From Actinomyces respiraculi (GTDB lineage: Bacteria; Actinomycetota; Actinomycetes; Actinomycetales; Actinomycetaceae), in assembly GCF_014595995.2 (NCBI RefSeq), contig NZ_CP063989.1:186001-250000 (forward strand): 64,000 nt of DNA, written 5' to 3'. The notes below the pieces were generated by a model, which was not told where the DNA came from, searched no databases, and was given only the letters and a program-made list of their open reading frames with translations. Below, piece by piece: positions 8,307 to 16,124 of this stretch. A program made the translations under genes and the position numbers. Within the stretch, counting starts at the first letter, position 1. Every line of letters starts with the position of its first letter.

Positions 8307-8477
8307 CTAGGAGCGGCTGGATGTGAGCGCCTGGAACAGGACCACGAGACCGGATACGAGCGCGATGATGTCACCGACCCCGAGAAGGAGTGGGCTGCCG
8401 AGTACCGTGAGCCCGAACATGAAGATCGCGACGCCGACGAGCATTGAGATGAACCACGGATTCCTCTTGGTCTCCAC
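8307..8477 (-). CDS. small two-helix membrane protein, immunity candidate
   Basis: Short protein of 56 residues starting at GTG 8477, chosen because AAGAGG lies eight bases upstream. After VETKRNPW come two hydrophobic helices (FISMLVGVAIFMFGLTVLG and LLGVGDIIALVSGLVVLFQAL) and a polar tail. It lies directly upstream of the two precursor genes on the same strand. Many lantibiotic loci carry a small membrane immunity protein (LanI, or a PedB/LtnI-like protein) at this place. I recognise no family, so the immunity role rests on topology and position only. Confidence 0.65.
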   Translation of the reverse strand: METKRNPWFISMLVGVAIFMFGLTVLGSPLLLGVGDIIALVSGLVVLFQALTSSRS

Positions 8478-8567
8478 GATGAGTACCTCTTGGTGCAGTC
8501 CGGACGGGTGTCGTCCGTGACCTCCCCATAGTGCGGCCGACGTCAGACGGCCAGTACGGACGAAGGA

Positions 8568-8603
8568 CGAGGGGCGGCCGTACGAAAGCACAGCCGCCCC
8601 TCG
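8568..8603. terminator. 11-bp perfect stem, terminator-like
   Basis: CGAGGGGCGGC (8568-8578) pairs perfectly with GCCGCCCCTCG (8593-8603) around a 14-base loop. It starts 16 bases after the stop of the secreted-peptide gene at 8619 on the minus strand. Transcription of that gene probably ends here, separating it from the small membrane gene and the precursors. Confidence 0.7.
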
Positions 8604-8618
8604 TTCTCGAGGAGGAGA

Positions 8619-8834
8619 TCAGCGGGAGCAGGCGAAGACAATCCAGGGCGCGATCCGGCACAGGAAGCTGTCGAGGGGTTGGGGGCGCGTCGGTGGCGAG
8701 GCGGGCGCCGAGCTCGTCGTGGGGTCGGGAGCATGGGCGGCCGACGTGGCGGAGTCGGCGGGAAGGGCGGCGGTGGGGGCCGCGAGGGACAGGGCGAGGA
8801 GGCAGGAGAGCAGGGCGGTACGGGGTTTCATCAT
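8619..8834 (-). CDS. small secreted peptide of unknown function
   Basis: A 71-residue peptide with a clear Sec signal (MKPRTALLSCLLALSLAAPTAALPA), a Pro/Ser/Thr/Ala-rich middle and a short hydrophobic tail, LCRIAPWIVFACSR, with two Cys ten residues apart that could form a disulfide. AAGGAG precedes the ATG-ATG start. There is no double-glycine leader, so it is not an ordinary LanM/LanT substrate. It lies between the two-component system and the precursor genes and has its own terminator. It may be an extracellular signal for the neighbouring kinase or an immunity peptide; neither is shown. Confidence 0.65.
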   Translation of the reverse strand: MMKPRTALLSCLLALSLAAPTAALPADSATSAAHAPDPTTSSAPASPPTRPQPLDSFLCRIAPWIVFACSR

Positions 8835-8977
8835 GGGCGGGCTCCTTCAGGATGCGGGGCGGCTGTGCAGCCGATGCGATCCTCCGTCGTCGCATGAGCC
8901 CGGAGAAGAGCGGAACGTACGGCTTCCGGCGGCATCCTTATCGACCTTCGTCGGTGCGACGGGCCGTCCGAGGTCAA

Positions 8978-8992
8978 AGTCCTGCAAGGACT
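8978..8992 (-). terminator. short hairpin after the NarL-type regulator
   Basis: AGTCCT and AGGACT pair around a three-base loop, followed on the minus strand by TTTGA. It lies 26 bases after the regulator stop. The stem is only six base pairs, so termination would be weak. Confidence 0.35.
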
Positions 8993-9017
8993 GTCGGATG
9001 GGTGGGGGCGGCTCCGC

Positions 9018-9683
9018 TCAGCGCCCCGGCGACACCAGTCCGTGCTCGAAGGCGGTGACGACGATGTGGAGGCGGGAGGAGCAGCCCATCCGCATCATGA
9101 TTGATGAGACGTAGGCCTTGACCGTCGACTCCGAGAGGCAGAGCTGGTGGGCGATCTCCCTGTTGGGCGCCGCCCGGCACAGGAGGCGCAGGACCTCCTC
9201 CTCCCGTTCCGACAGGCCGAAGTCGCGAGGCTCAGGACGACGCGCGTGCTGCGTGACCGCCTCGCGGACGATCCCCGCGTTGACCGACGGCGAGACGGGC
9301 ACCCCGCCTGCCAGGACCGCACGGATCGCGGCCCGGATCTCCTCCGAGGAAGCGCTCTTGAGAAGGTACCCGCGGCCCCCCTGCGACAGGACCCGGTAGA
9401 CGATCTGCTCGTCGTCGAAGGAGGTCATCAGCAGGACGGGAACCTCCGGGTACTCGGCGGTCATCCGCGCCAGAGCCGTGGGACCGTCCATGACCGGCAT
9501 GCGCACGTCCATGAGGACCAGGTCGACGCGGTGCGAGGCAAGGTAGTTCAGAGCCTCGGCGCCGTTGGACAGGCGGGCGACGACCTCGATCTCCTCCGCG
9601 CTGTCGAGGTACATCGTCAGGCCGTCCCGGATGATCGGCTCATCGTCGACGATGATGATCCGGGCGGGGTTGTCAGCGGTCAT
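9018..9683 (-). CDS. NarL-family response regulator of the lanthipeptide locus
   Basis: Response regulator of 221 residues. The receiver domain has Asp13-Asp14, the phospho-acceptor Asp59 in LVLMDVRMP and Lys109. The C-terminal LuxR-type helix-turn-helix reads LSEREEEVLRLLCRA, then NREIAHQLCLSESTVKAYVSSI. The start overlaps the kinase stop by four bases. It is the likely activator of the locus in answer to the partner kinase. Known lantibiotic regulators such as NisR are OmpR-type; NarL-type pairs are more usual in actinobacterial lantibiotic and envelope-stress loci. Confidence 0.9.
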   Translation of the reverse strand: MTADNPARIIIVDDEPIIRDGLTMYLDSAEEIEVVARLSNGAEALNYLASHRVDLVLMDVRMPVMDGPTALARMTAEYPEVPVLLMTSFDDEQIVYRVLSQGGRGYLLKSASSEEIRAAIRAVLAGGVPVSPSVNAGIVREAVTQHARRPEPRDFGLSEREEEVLRLLCRAAPNREIAHQLCLSESTVKAYVSSIMMRMGCSSRLHIVVTAFEHGLVSPGR

Positions 9684-10870
9684 GGGTGCGCCTCCAGGGG
9701 CTCGGCGGGCATGAGCAGGGGCATGGCGAGGTGGAGGACCCAGGCGTCCGCGCTCCGGTTGCTCGTCAGGGTCGCGCCGACGGCATCCGCCCGGTCGCTC
9801 AGGGAGCGCAGGCCGGCGCGCGCGGAGTTGGCGGCGCGGGGCGCCGCGGGCACGCCGTTGACGACGACGAGCTCGACGACGCCGTTCTCGACGCCGAGCA
9901 TGATCCGTACGGGAATGCCCGGGTCGGCGTGCCTGCGCACATTCGTCAGGGCCGCCGCGATGACACGACCGAGGAGCTCGTTCAGAGCGGGGGCGAGCCC
10001 CCTGGGGACGCAGCCCTCGACGACGACCTCGAATCCCTCCGCCCGGAGCAGGGCCGACTCCGTCTGAAGCCGCTCGGAGGGCGATGCGCCGCGCCAGACG
10101 CCGTTGTGCTCCGTGACCGGGGCCGGGTCGTCCGCGTCGGCGCGAGCGCCCAGGACCGCGAGCATGGAGCGCAGATTGGCGGCAATGACCCGGCACTGGC
10201 CGCTGATGGTCGTCATCGCCTCGGCGAGGGCCGGATCATCGGAGTGGGCGAGCCGGGTCCTCTCCGCCTGGATGGCGATCCCGGCGACGAGCCGAGTGAC
10301 CGAGTCGTGGAGCTCGGCGGCGACGATCCTGCGATCCTGCGCCCGAGCCCTCTGGAGCGCGGTGAGGATGTACTGACTATGGCTGAGAGCGCGGTTGCCC
10401 AGCAGACCGACGATGAAGGTCAGGGCGACGAGCATGCTCCACAGGAGGAGGTTGGCGATGACGTCGGTGACCGAAGCCGCCTCGGCGGTGGCGAACAGGC
10501 CGGTGGTGACCGCGTCGGTCACCGCGAGGAGCACGGCCGGACGCATCTGTCCCCGGAAGGCGAGCACGCCGATGGGAAGCGGAAGGACGAAGATCGTGAG
10601 ACTCACCTGCACCGGTTGTGTGCGAGCGAGTCCGACGAGCACGACCACGAGGAGGATCGCGACCCCAACGGTCTTCGGGTAGGGGCCCGACAGGCAGCCC
10701 AGCGCGGTGAGGACCGCCATCGCCATTAGGGAGAGCGGGCCGACGGAGTCCCCCGCCGAGGCCGCCACGGACACGCACATAAGGCTCAGGGAGACGAGGC
10801 ATGTGAGCAGCGTTGTCGCACGCACTCGACTCCCGGCCAGCGTCACGAATTCAGGGCTGCTGAGAGACAT
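9680..10870 (-). CDS. DesK-type sensor histidine kinase
   Basis: Membrane kinase of about 396 residues. Residues 15-165 carry five or six hydrophobic helices with almost no external loop, a sign of sensing inside the membrane. The HisKA_3 domain has the phospho-acceptor His188 in VAAELHDSVTRL. The HATPase region keeps an N-box (LTNVRRHADP) and a closing GLRSLSDRADAVGA. The ATG at 10870 is preferred over one at 10930 because the 20 extra residues look unstructured; the ribosome sites of both are weak, so the start is uncertain. It is coupled to the regulator at 9018 by an ATGA overlap. Confidence 0.88.
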   Translation of the reverse strand: MSLSSPEFVTLAGSRVRATTLLTCLVSLSLMCVSVAASAGDSVGPLSLMAMAVLTALGCLSGPYPKTVGVAILLVVVLVGLARTQPVQVSLTIFVLPLPIGVLAFRGQMRPAVLLAVTDAVTTGLFATAEAASVTDVIANLLLWSMLVALTFIVGLLGNRALSHSQYILTALQRARAQDRRIVAAELHDSVTRLVAGIAIQAERTRLAHSDDPALAEAMTTISGQCRVIAANLRSMLAVLGARADADDPAPVTEHNGVWRGASPSERLQTESALLRAEGFEVVVEGCVPRGLAPALNELLGRVIAAALTNVRRHADPGIPVRIMLGVENGVVELVVVNGVPAAPRAANSARAGLRSLSDRADAVGATLTSNRSADAWVLHLAMPLLMPAEPLEAHP

Positions 10871-11032
10871 GGTGTCCCGTTCAGGAGAGGATCTTCCACC
10901 GGGGAGTGAAAGGGACCGACGGACAGGCAACCGGTCCTGGCGATTATATCCGATGGGTCCTCGCTGTTGAGGGATGAGAAGTGAGACAGGGCCGGCGGCG
11001 CCGCCCGCCCGACCCTTGCACGTCGCGCATGG

Positions 11033-11103
11033 CCGAGCCCTGAGCTTTCAAGCCGAGAGCTGTCCCCTGGGAGCAGGTGTCGGCTTGAAAGCTCAGGGCT
11101 CGG
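11033..11103. repeat. perfect 24-bp inverted repeat
   Basis: The arm at 11033-11056 (CCGAGCCCTGAGCTTTCAAG then CCGA) is matched without error by its reverse complement at 11080-11103, around a 23-base loop. It begins ten bases after the minus-strand permease stop at 11114 and lies upstream of the lanthipeptide kinase. It could be a strong terminator separating two operons, but it is longer than most and has no U-run. A dispersed repeat or small mobile hairpin is another reading. Confidence 0.85.
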
Positions 11104-11113
11104 TGGACCTGCC

Positions 11114-11794
11114 TCAGGCGTCGGAGCGCAACAGGCGCAGGCCCCCGGTGGCCAGCGCCGCCATCACCCATGCCAGCACGACGACGCCATCGCGCCAGGC
11201 CCCCTCGCGCACCCAGTCCTGGGCCGCCACACCGGGCAGCCACGTCGCCCAGGATCCCAGCGCCCGGGCAGTCGCCGGTGCGACGACGACGAGCAGCAGG
11301 AGCGTCGCGGCTGTGGCGAGCACGTGCCTGAGGACCGCACCCGTTCCGACGGCGAGCAGCGCCACCGCCACGAGCCAGGCCCCGGTGCGCGCCGCCGCCT
11401 CCACCGAGGCCCGGGCCGGGTGCTGGTCGAGCACGGCCAGAGCCGTGGCCGCGAGCGCCACGGCCACCGGCAGCACCGCAGCGGTGAGAACCACCAGCCG
11501 TCCAGACCAGACGCCGCCACGTCCGGGCGCGACGAGCAGCGTCGTGCGGCCCAGCGCACTTGTGTGCTCCTTGGTGGCCATGAGCAGGCCCATGGCGAGG
11601 AAACCTGTCTGGACCAGCCCCGCCCAGATCCACAACCCCGAGGCGACGGCCTGACCTGGAAGCGAGCTCGCGGCAGGCGCGTCCTGGCGCAGGGCGATGA
11701 GCATGAGGACGGAGGCGGCCACCGTGAGCGCCAGCGCCCAGCGCAGCGCCGGCAGGCAGACCGCCTTGAGTGCCTCCGCCCTCAGCGCGCTCAC
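11114..11794 (-). CDS. ABC-2 type permease
   Basis: Membrane protein of 226 residues with six hydrophobic stretches, starting MSALRAEALK as in ABC-2 permeases. Its middle carries MATKEHTSALGRTTLL, the conserved loop typical of exporters related to lantibiotic self-protection permeases. Its start overlaps the ATPase stop by four bases. Together with the second permease at 12501-13370 it would make a heterodimeric channel driven by the ATPase at 11791-12498. Confidence 0.8.
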   Translation of the reverse strand: MSALRAEALKAVCLPALRWALALTVAASVLMLIALRQDAPAASSLPGQAVASGLWIWAGLVQTGFLAMGLLMATKEHTSALGRTTLLVAPGRGGVWSGRLVVLTAAVLPVAVALAATALAVLDQHPARASVEAAARTGAWLVAVALLAVGTGAVLRHVLATAATLLLLVVVAPATARALGSWATWLPGVAAQDWVREGAWRDGVVVLAWVMAALATGGLRLLRSDA

Positions 11795-12498
11795 AGCCCG
11801 GCTCCCGGGGAGGTCAGCGCGAAGAAGGCCTCCTCCAGGTCGCTGTGGCCCTGGGCCACCTCGGCCAGCGTGCCGCTGGCGCGCACCCTGCCTTGGGAGA
11901 TGATGGTGATGTCGTCGGCCACCTCGGCCAGCTCGGAGAGCACGTGGCTGGAGACCAGGACGGTGCCGCCCGCACGGGCCCGCTCGCGCATGAGGGTGCG
12001 AATCCAGCGGATACCGGCGGGGTCCAGGCCATTGACGGGCTCGTCGAGGATGAGGATCTGCGGGTCTCCCAGCAGGGCTGCGGCCAGGCCCAGTCGCTGG
12101 CCCATGCCCAGAGAGTAGGTGCGCACGCGGCGCTCTGCCGCTCCGGCCAGGTCCACGAGCTCGAGGACCTCGTCCACCCGGCGTTGGGCAATGCCCGATC
12201 CGGCGGCCACCCAGCGCAGGTGGGCGCGTCCCGTGGAGGAGGGGTGGGCGCCGGCTCCGTCGAGCACCGCTCCGACCGTGCGCAGGGGGTGGCGCAGCTC
12301 GCGGTAGGGGCGCCCGCCCAGCAGGGCGGTGCCGCCGTCGATCCGGTCCAGGCCGAGCAGGCAGCGCAGGGTGGAGGACTTGCCCGCCCCGTTGGGCCCC
12401 ACGAAGCCGGTGACCCTGCCGGGGCGGGCCACCAGGCTCAGGTCGTGGAGCACTGTGCGCGAGCCGTGCCGCTTGGTGAGGTTCTCGATGGTGATCAT
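11791..12498 (-). CDS. ABC transporter ATP-binding protein
   Basis: ATPase of 235 residues. Walker A GPNGAGKSS, signature YSLGMGQRL, Walker B ILILDEPVNGLD and the switch SSH are all intact. The family is that of bacitracin/lantibiotic exporters (BcrA, LanF). It is flanked by two permeases on the same strand, with a two-base gap from the upstream one and a four-base overlap with the downstream one. The start at 12498 (MITIENLTKRHG) begins right at the ABC domain. Confidence 0.88.
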   Translation of the reverse strand: MITIENLTKRHGSRTVLHDLSLVARPGRVTGFVGPNGAGKSSTLRCLLGLDRIDGGTALLGGRPYRELRHPLRTVGAVLDGAGAHPSSTGRAHLRWVAAGSGIAQRRVDEVLELVDLAGAAERRVRTYSLGMGQRLGLAAALLGDPQILILDEPVNGLDPAGIRWIRTLMRERARAGGTVLVSSHVLSELAEVADDITIISQGRVRASGTLAEVAQGHSDLEEAFFALTSPGAGL

Positions 12499-12500
12499 CC

Positions 12501-13370
12501 TCAGGCGTCCTTTCGTGTCCAGGGAATGAGGGTGAGTGCGAGCCCGGCCAGCGCCCAGGCGGCCAGCGCGGCCCACGCCTTGCCGGCCGGTAGCGCGTGG
12601 CCGCTGTAGCCGGTGAGGATCAGGCTGTGGGCGGCGGCGTCGGGCAGCCAGGCGGCCAGGTCCGTCGCCTTGGACAGCAGGAAGCTGGGGGAGACCAGCG
12701 CGGTGGTGGTCACGCACCAGGTCAGGGGTACGAGCGCCCCGCGGGTGAGGCTGGCCAGGCCCATCGCTCCGAGCGCGTTGACGGCCCACCAGGCGTAGAG
12801 CCCGCTCACACGCCCCCAGGGCACAGGCCACAAGGTCGGCGACCACCCGCCCAGCGCCCGTGTGGTGATGGTGAAGGTGAGCGCGCATGTCAGGGCGGCC
12901 AGCGCCGCCGTTGTGGCCAGCACGAGGAGCACCTTGGCGGCCACGGTGACCCAGCGCCTGGGCTCGACGAGGAGGGTGGTGCTCACCTGGCGCGCCGAGC
13001 CGAGCGTCTGAGTGTTGGCGGTGTGCTCCGCGGCCATGCACACGGTGGCGAGGACGATGATGCCCACTGCCCCGAAGATCGCCTCCATGACCCCCATGTC
13101 GGGCTGTAGCTCGTGCAGGTGGGAGCCGGGGTCGGCGGCGAGCTCGTCCGCCATGCCCCGGGTGTTGAGCAGGACGAGGGCTGTTGGCAGGGCGATGGTC
13201 AGAGCCGCCCCCACCCAGGCTCCGGGCAGCGCGGCGAGCTTGAGCGTCTCGGCGTGCAGGGCCCGCAGCAGGGCGGGGCGGTTCGGTTGGTCGGGGCGGA
13301 GGCTGCGGCGCTGCGTGCGGCCGGGTCCGCCAGGACCGGCGCCGCCTGGGCGTGGAACGGTGTTGCTCAT
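12501..13370 (-). CDS. ABC-2 type permease
   Basis: Membrane subunit of 289 residues. A proline-rich cytoplasmic start of about 30 residues leads into ALLRALHAETLKLAALP and then about six helices. The loop MAAEHTANTQTLGSA is the counterpart of the KEHTSALG loop in its partner permease. First gene of a permease-ATPase-permease operon that is divergent from the kinase at 13504, with 133 bases between them that must hold both promoters. Confidence 0.8.
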   Translation of the reverse strand: MSNTVPRPGGAGPGGPGRTQRRSLRPDQPNRPALLRALHAETLKLAALPGAWVGAALTIALPTALVLLNTRGMADELAADPGSHLHELQPDMGVMEAIFGAVGIIVLATVCMAAEHTANTQTLGSARQVSTTLLVEPRRWVTVAAKVLLVLATTAALAALTCALTFTITTRALGGWSPTLWPVPWGRVSGLYAWWAVNALGAMGLASLTRGALVPLTWCVTTTALVSPSFLLSKATDLAAWLPDAAAHSLILTGYSGHALPAGKAWAALAAWALAGLALTLIPWTRKDA

Positions 13371-13503
13371 GGGACCAGGCTGTGGCCGGGGCCCGACCGG
13401 CGCATCGGCGCCTGGGACGAACGACCGGCGCGGACCTCGGACCCAGGACCCTCGGACTCCGGTCCGATGAGGACACCGCCTGCCTGTCCCTACACTGCGG
13501 GGC

Positions 13504-14388
13504 ATGCCCGTTGCCCTTCGCTCCCGCCTGCGTCGGACGGCCGCCGTCCTCGGCCTCGCCGCTCTCCTCATGGTCGGAGTCGCCCCGGGGCCAGAGCAGG
13601 CGGCCTGGGTCCAGGCTCTTGCGTGGGCTGTCCTCGTGCTCCTCATCGGTGGGCTGCTGTGGCTGCGACGGCGCGACCGGGCCGCCTACGAGGTGGCCCT
13701 GACCGAGCAGGCGGCCCGTGCGGCCGTGGTGGAGGACCGGCTGGCCATCGCCCGGGATCTGCACGACCTCGTCTCCGGCAGCCTCGGGGCGATCACCGTG
13801 CGCGTCGCCGTCGCCCAACGACTGGAGGCCGACGCCGAGGGCCTGCGCACCGCCCTGGCCGAGGTCGAGCAGGTCTCGCGGGCCGCGACGGCGGACCTGC
13901 GATCCATGCTGGCCGTCCTGCGCGGCCAGGGTCCCGCCCCGGTCCCTGGCACGCCCCGCCTGGCCGAGGCCGTCGAGCAGGCCGCTCAAGGGGCCCGGGC
14001 CCTCGGCCTTGAGGTCCGCACGCGCGTCGATCCAGGTGCCGCCGTCCCCGCCGTCAGGGAGCTGGCCCTGGCCGTGGTGCGCGAGGGGCTGGCCAACGTC
14101 GCCCGGCACGCCGGGCCCGTCGCGGTCGATGTCTCAGTGCTGTCCGACGGCGAGGCGCTGAGCGTCGAGGTCATTGACACGGGCCCCGCCCCCGGCTGGG
14201 AGGCGCGGCCCGGCACCGGCACCGGCTTGGCCGCCCTGGCGGAGCGGGCCGGGCGAGCCGGGGCGAGGCTGAGCGCCGGGCCGCAGGCGGGCAGTGCCGT
14301 CGGGGCCGGGGACGGCCCCGCTACCGGGGCAGGTCCCGGGTTCCGGCTCAGTGCCCGGATCCCCCTGGACGCGGGGGCCGAGCGGTGA
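13504..14388 (+). CDS. short sensor histidine kinase
   Basis: Kinase of 294 residues with two N-terminal helices (about 13-28 and 36-54) and hardly any loop between them, so it has no external sensor domain. The acceptor is His87 in AIARDLHDLVSGS. The HATPase N-box is REGLANVARHAG, and the end carries GTGTGLAALAERAG. Kinases of this design sense antimicrobial peptides through a partner ABC transporter or inside the membrane. The divergent ABC operon at 11114-13370 is the likely partner and target. Confidence 0.85.
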   Translation: MPVALRSRLRRTAAVLGLAALLMVGVAPGPEQAAWVQALAWAVLVLLIGGLLWLRRRDRAAYEVALTEQAARAAVVEDRLAIARDLHDLVSGSLGAITVRVAVAQRLEADAEGLRTALAEVEQVSRAATADLRSMLAVLRGQGPAPVPGTPRLAEAVEQAAQGARALGLEVRTRVDPGAAVPAVRELALAVVREGLANVARHAGPVAVDVSVLSDGEALSVEVIDTGPAPGWEARPGTGTGLAALAERAGRAGARLSAGPQAGSAVGAGDGPATGAGPGFRLSARIPLDAGAER

Positions 14389-15011
14389 CGGTGCGGGTGC
14401 TCGTGGCCGAGGACCAGGCGCTGCTGCGGGCCTCGTTGACCGCCCTGCTCGACGCCGAGCCGGATATCCAGGTCGTCGCCCAGGCCGCCGACGGTGCCGA
14501 GGCCGTGCGGCTGGCGACGAGCCTCGTCCCCGACGTCGTCCTCACCGACATCCGCATGCCGGTGACCGACGGGATCGAGGCGACTCGGCTCATCCGGGCC
14601 GCTCTGCCGGGCACGCGCGTGCTCGTCCTGACGATGTTCGAGGTCGACGAGTACGTCCTGGGGGCTCTGCGCGCCGGGGCCTCCGGTTTCCTGCTCAAGG
14701 ACGCCGAGCCCCAGGCCGTGGTGGACGCTGTGCGCACCGTCCATGCCGGTCAGACGCTGCTCAGCCCCCGGGCCCTCGCCCGGCTCATCGACCCGGTGCC
14801 CGCCGGGGGCGGTGGGATCGAGGGGCTGACACCGCGTCAGACCGAGGTGCTGCGGCTCATCGCCCGCGGCCGCTCCAACGCCGAGATCGAGGCCGAGCTG
14901 GGCATCACCCGGGCGACGTGCCGCACCCACATCACCGCGCTGTTGGCGCGCCTGGGGGCTCGCGACCGCGCCCAGCTCGTCATCGCCGCCTACGAGGCCG
15001 GCCTGGTCTGA
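14385..15011 (+). CDS. NarL-family response regulator
   Basis: Regulator of 208 residues. It starts with GTG overlapping the kinase stop (GTGA). The acceptor is Asp55 in VVLTDIRMP, with Lys in GFLLKDAEP. The output domain reads LTPRQTEVLRLIARG, then NAEIEAELGITRATCRTHI. The kinase partner is certain from the overlap; control of the divergent ABC operon is inferred. Confidence 0.9.
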   Translation: MTVRVLVAEDQALLRASLTALLDAEPDIQVVAQAADGAEAVRLATSLVPDVVLTDIRMPVTDGIEATRLIRAALPGTRVLVLTMFEVDEYVLGALRAGASGFLLKDAEPQAVVDAVRTVHAGQTLLSPRALARLIDPVPAGGGGIEGLTPRQTEVLRLIARGRSNAEIEAELGITRATCRTHITALLARLGARDRAQLVIAAYEAGLV

Positions 15012-15040
15012 GGCGGGGACACCGGGGGAGGGGCATGCGC

Positions 15041-15067
15041 CACCTGGGCGGCCGATCCGCCCAGGTG
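15041..15067 (+). terminator. terminator of the two-component operon
   Basis: CACCTGGGCGG (15041-15051) pairs perfectly with CCGCCCAGGTG (15057-15067) around CCGAT. It starts 29 bases after the regulator stop. No U-run follows. Confidence 0.7.
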
Positions 15068-15256
15068 CGCCGCGCAGGGCTGGTGGGGCACCGTCTCGGC
15101 CGGGGGATGTGTGGTGATGGGTGCGCCGCGCCGCGCAGGGGTGGTGGCCTTCCGAGCATTGATGGGGTGCCCGAGGACGTCGGCGACTGGCACGGCGGTG
15201 TCCCGGTGCCCGAGGACCTGGCCCGGGCAGGTCCGGTCGCACTCAACGTGGCCGAC

Positions 15257-15294
15257 GGCGGCCCGCCACCTCCGCTGGGAGGTGGCGGGCCGCC
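15257..15294 (-). terminator. terminator of the ABC operon at 15327-18001
   Basis: GGCGGCCCGCCACCTCC (15257-15273) pairs over all 17 bases with its complement at 15278-15294 around a GCTG loop. It begins 32 bases after the minus-strand permease stop. Confidence 0.75.
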
Positions 15295-15326
15295 GGGCGT
15301 CAACGTGGGCCGCGGGCCCCCGACCG

Positions 15327-16121
15327 TCAGCGCCACGTGCGGCGGGCGGCCACTGTCACCAGCAGGCCCCAGCACAGCACCCCGGAGAGCACGGCACCCT
15401 GCAGGACCGGGCTGATACCGGCCCAGTCCAGCCCGCCGGAGCCCTCCAGCGCCGTCGAGCCCAGGGACTGGGCCTGGGTCACCAGCGAGTACGGCCACAG
15501 CTGTGTCAGCGCCTGGGCCCTCGCGCTCAGCCCGATCCCCAGGACCGTGCCCACCAGCCCGAGCGCCACCGGCGCACCGAAGGACGGCAGGACCATCGCC
15601 AGCAGGGACTGCAGGGCCACGAGCGGCAGCGCCGCGACGACCGTCAGCGCCCCGGACGCGACCACCACCGTCGGCATGGCCCCCTCCAGCCCCAGCACCA
15701 GCGTGCCCGAGACCCAGGTGAGGACCACGAGCACGATCTGCATCACCAGGACCGGGACCATCATGACGAGCGTCTTGGCGACGACCACCTGCACCACGGA
15801 GGCCGGGCTGGTGCGCATGGCGTTCCAGGAGGTCCCCCGGTGCTCGGGGCGCCACACGGCGGCGCAGACGAGCGCCACCCCGATTGAGAGGAACAGGAGC
15901 CCGTAGAACAGCGTCACCTGGCTCGCGTAGGAGCTCCATCCCTGGGACAGGACCTCCTCGTTGCCGGCGTAGTTGACGCTGCCGGTGACCACTGCGAGCA
16001 CCGGCAGCAGGAGCGTGAAGACCCACACGAGGGAGCGGCGCAGCTTGATCGCCTCGACCGCCATGAGGTCGAGCAGACCGGCCCGGCGGGGTGTGCGGTG
16101 AAGGGACGTGGACGTGCTCAT
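15327..16121 (-). CDS. ABC-2 type permease
   Basis: Membrane protein of 264 residues with six hydrophobic helices. It starts with MSTSTSLHRTPRRAGLLDLM and contains AAVWRPEHRGTSWNAMRTSP, the EHRGTSWN loop being typical of lantibiotic/bacitracin self-resistance permeases (DUF3169/LanE-like group). Last gene of an ATPase-permease-permease operon. Only three bases separate it from the preceding permease. Confidence 0.8.
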   Translation of the reverse strand: MSTSTSLHRTPRRAGLLDLMAVEAIKLRRSLVWVFTLLLPVLAVVTGSVNYAGNEEVLSQGWSSYASQVTLFYGLLFLSIGVALVCAAVWRPEHRGTSWNAMRTSPASVVQVVVAKTLVMMVPVLVMQIVLVVLTWVSGTLVLGLEGAMPTVVVASGALTVVAALPLVALQSLLAMVLPSFGAPVALGLVGTVLGIGLSARAQALTQLWPYSLVTQAQSLGSTALEGSGGLDWAGISPVLQGAVLSGVLCWGLLVTVAARRTWR

Positions 16122-16124
16122 GTC

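Larger units (their letters stand above)
15012..15326. other. convergent intergenic region with two hairpins
   Basis: This stretch separates the plus-strand regulator from the minus-strand permease at 15327. I see no gene in it. It contains two perfect hairpins (given separately) and a near-repeat TCAACGTGG on both sides of the second one. Confidence 0.7.

Noticed and set aside
8619..8834. Third lanthipeptide precursor
   Set aside because: It has a Sec signal rather than a double-glycine leader, and only two Cys in its tail.
11033..11103. Terminal inverted repeats of an insertion sequence
   Set aside because: Only 23 bases lie between the arms, with no transposase and no target-site duplication seen.
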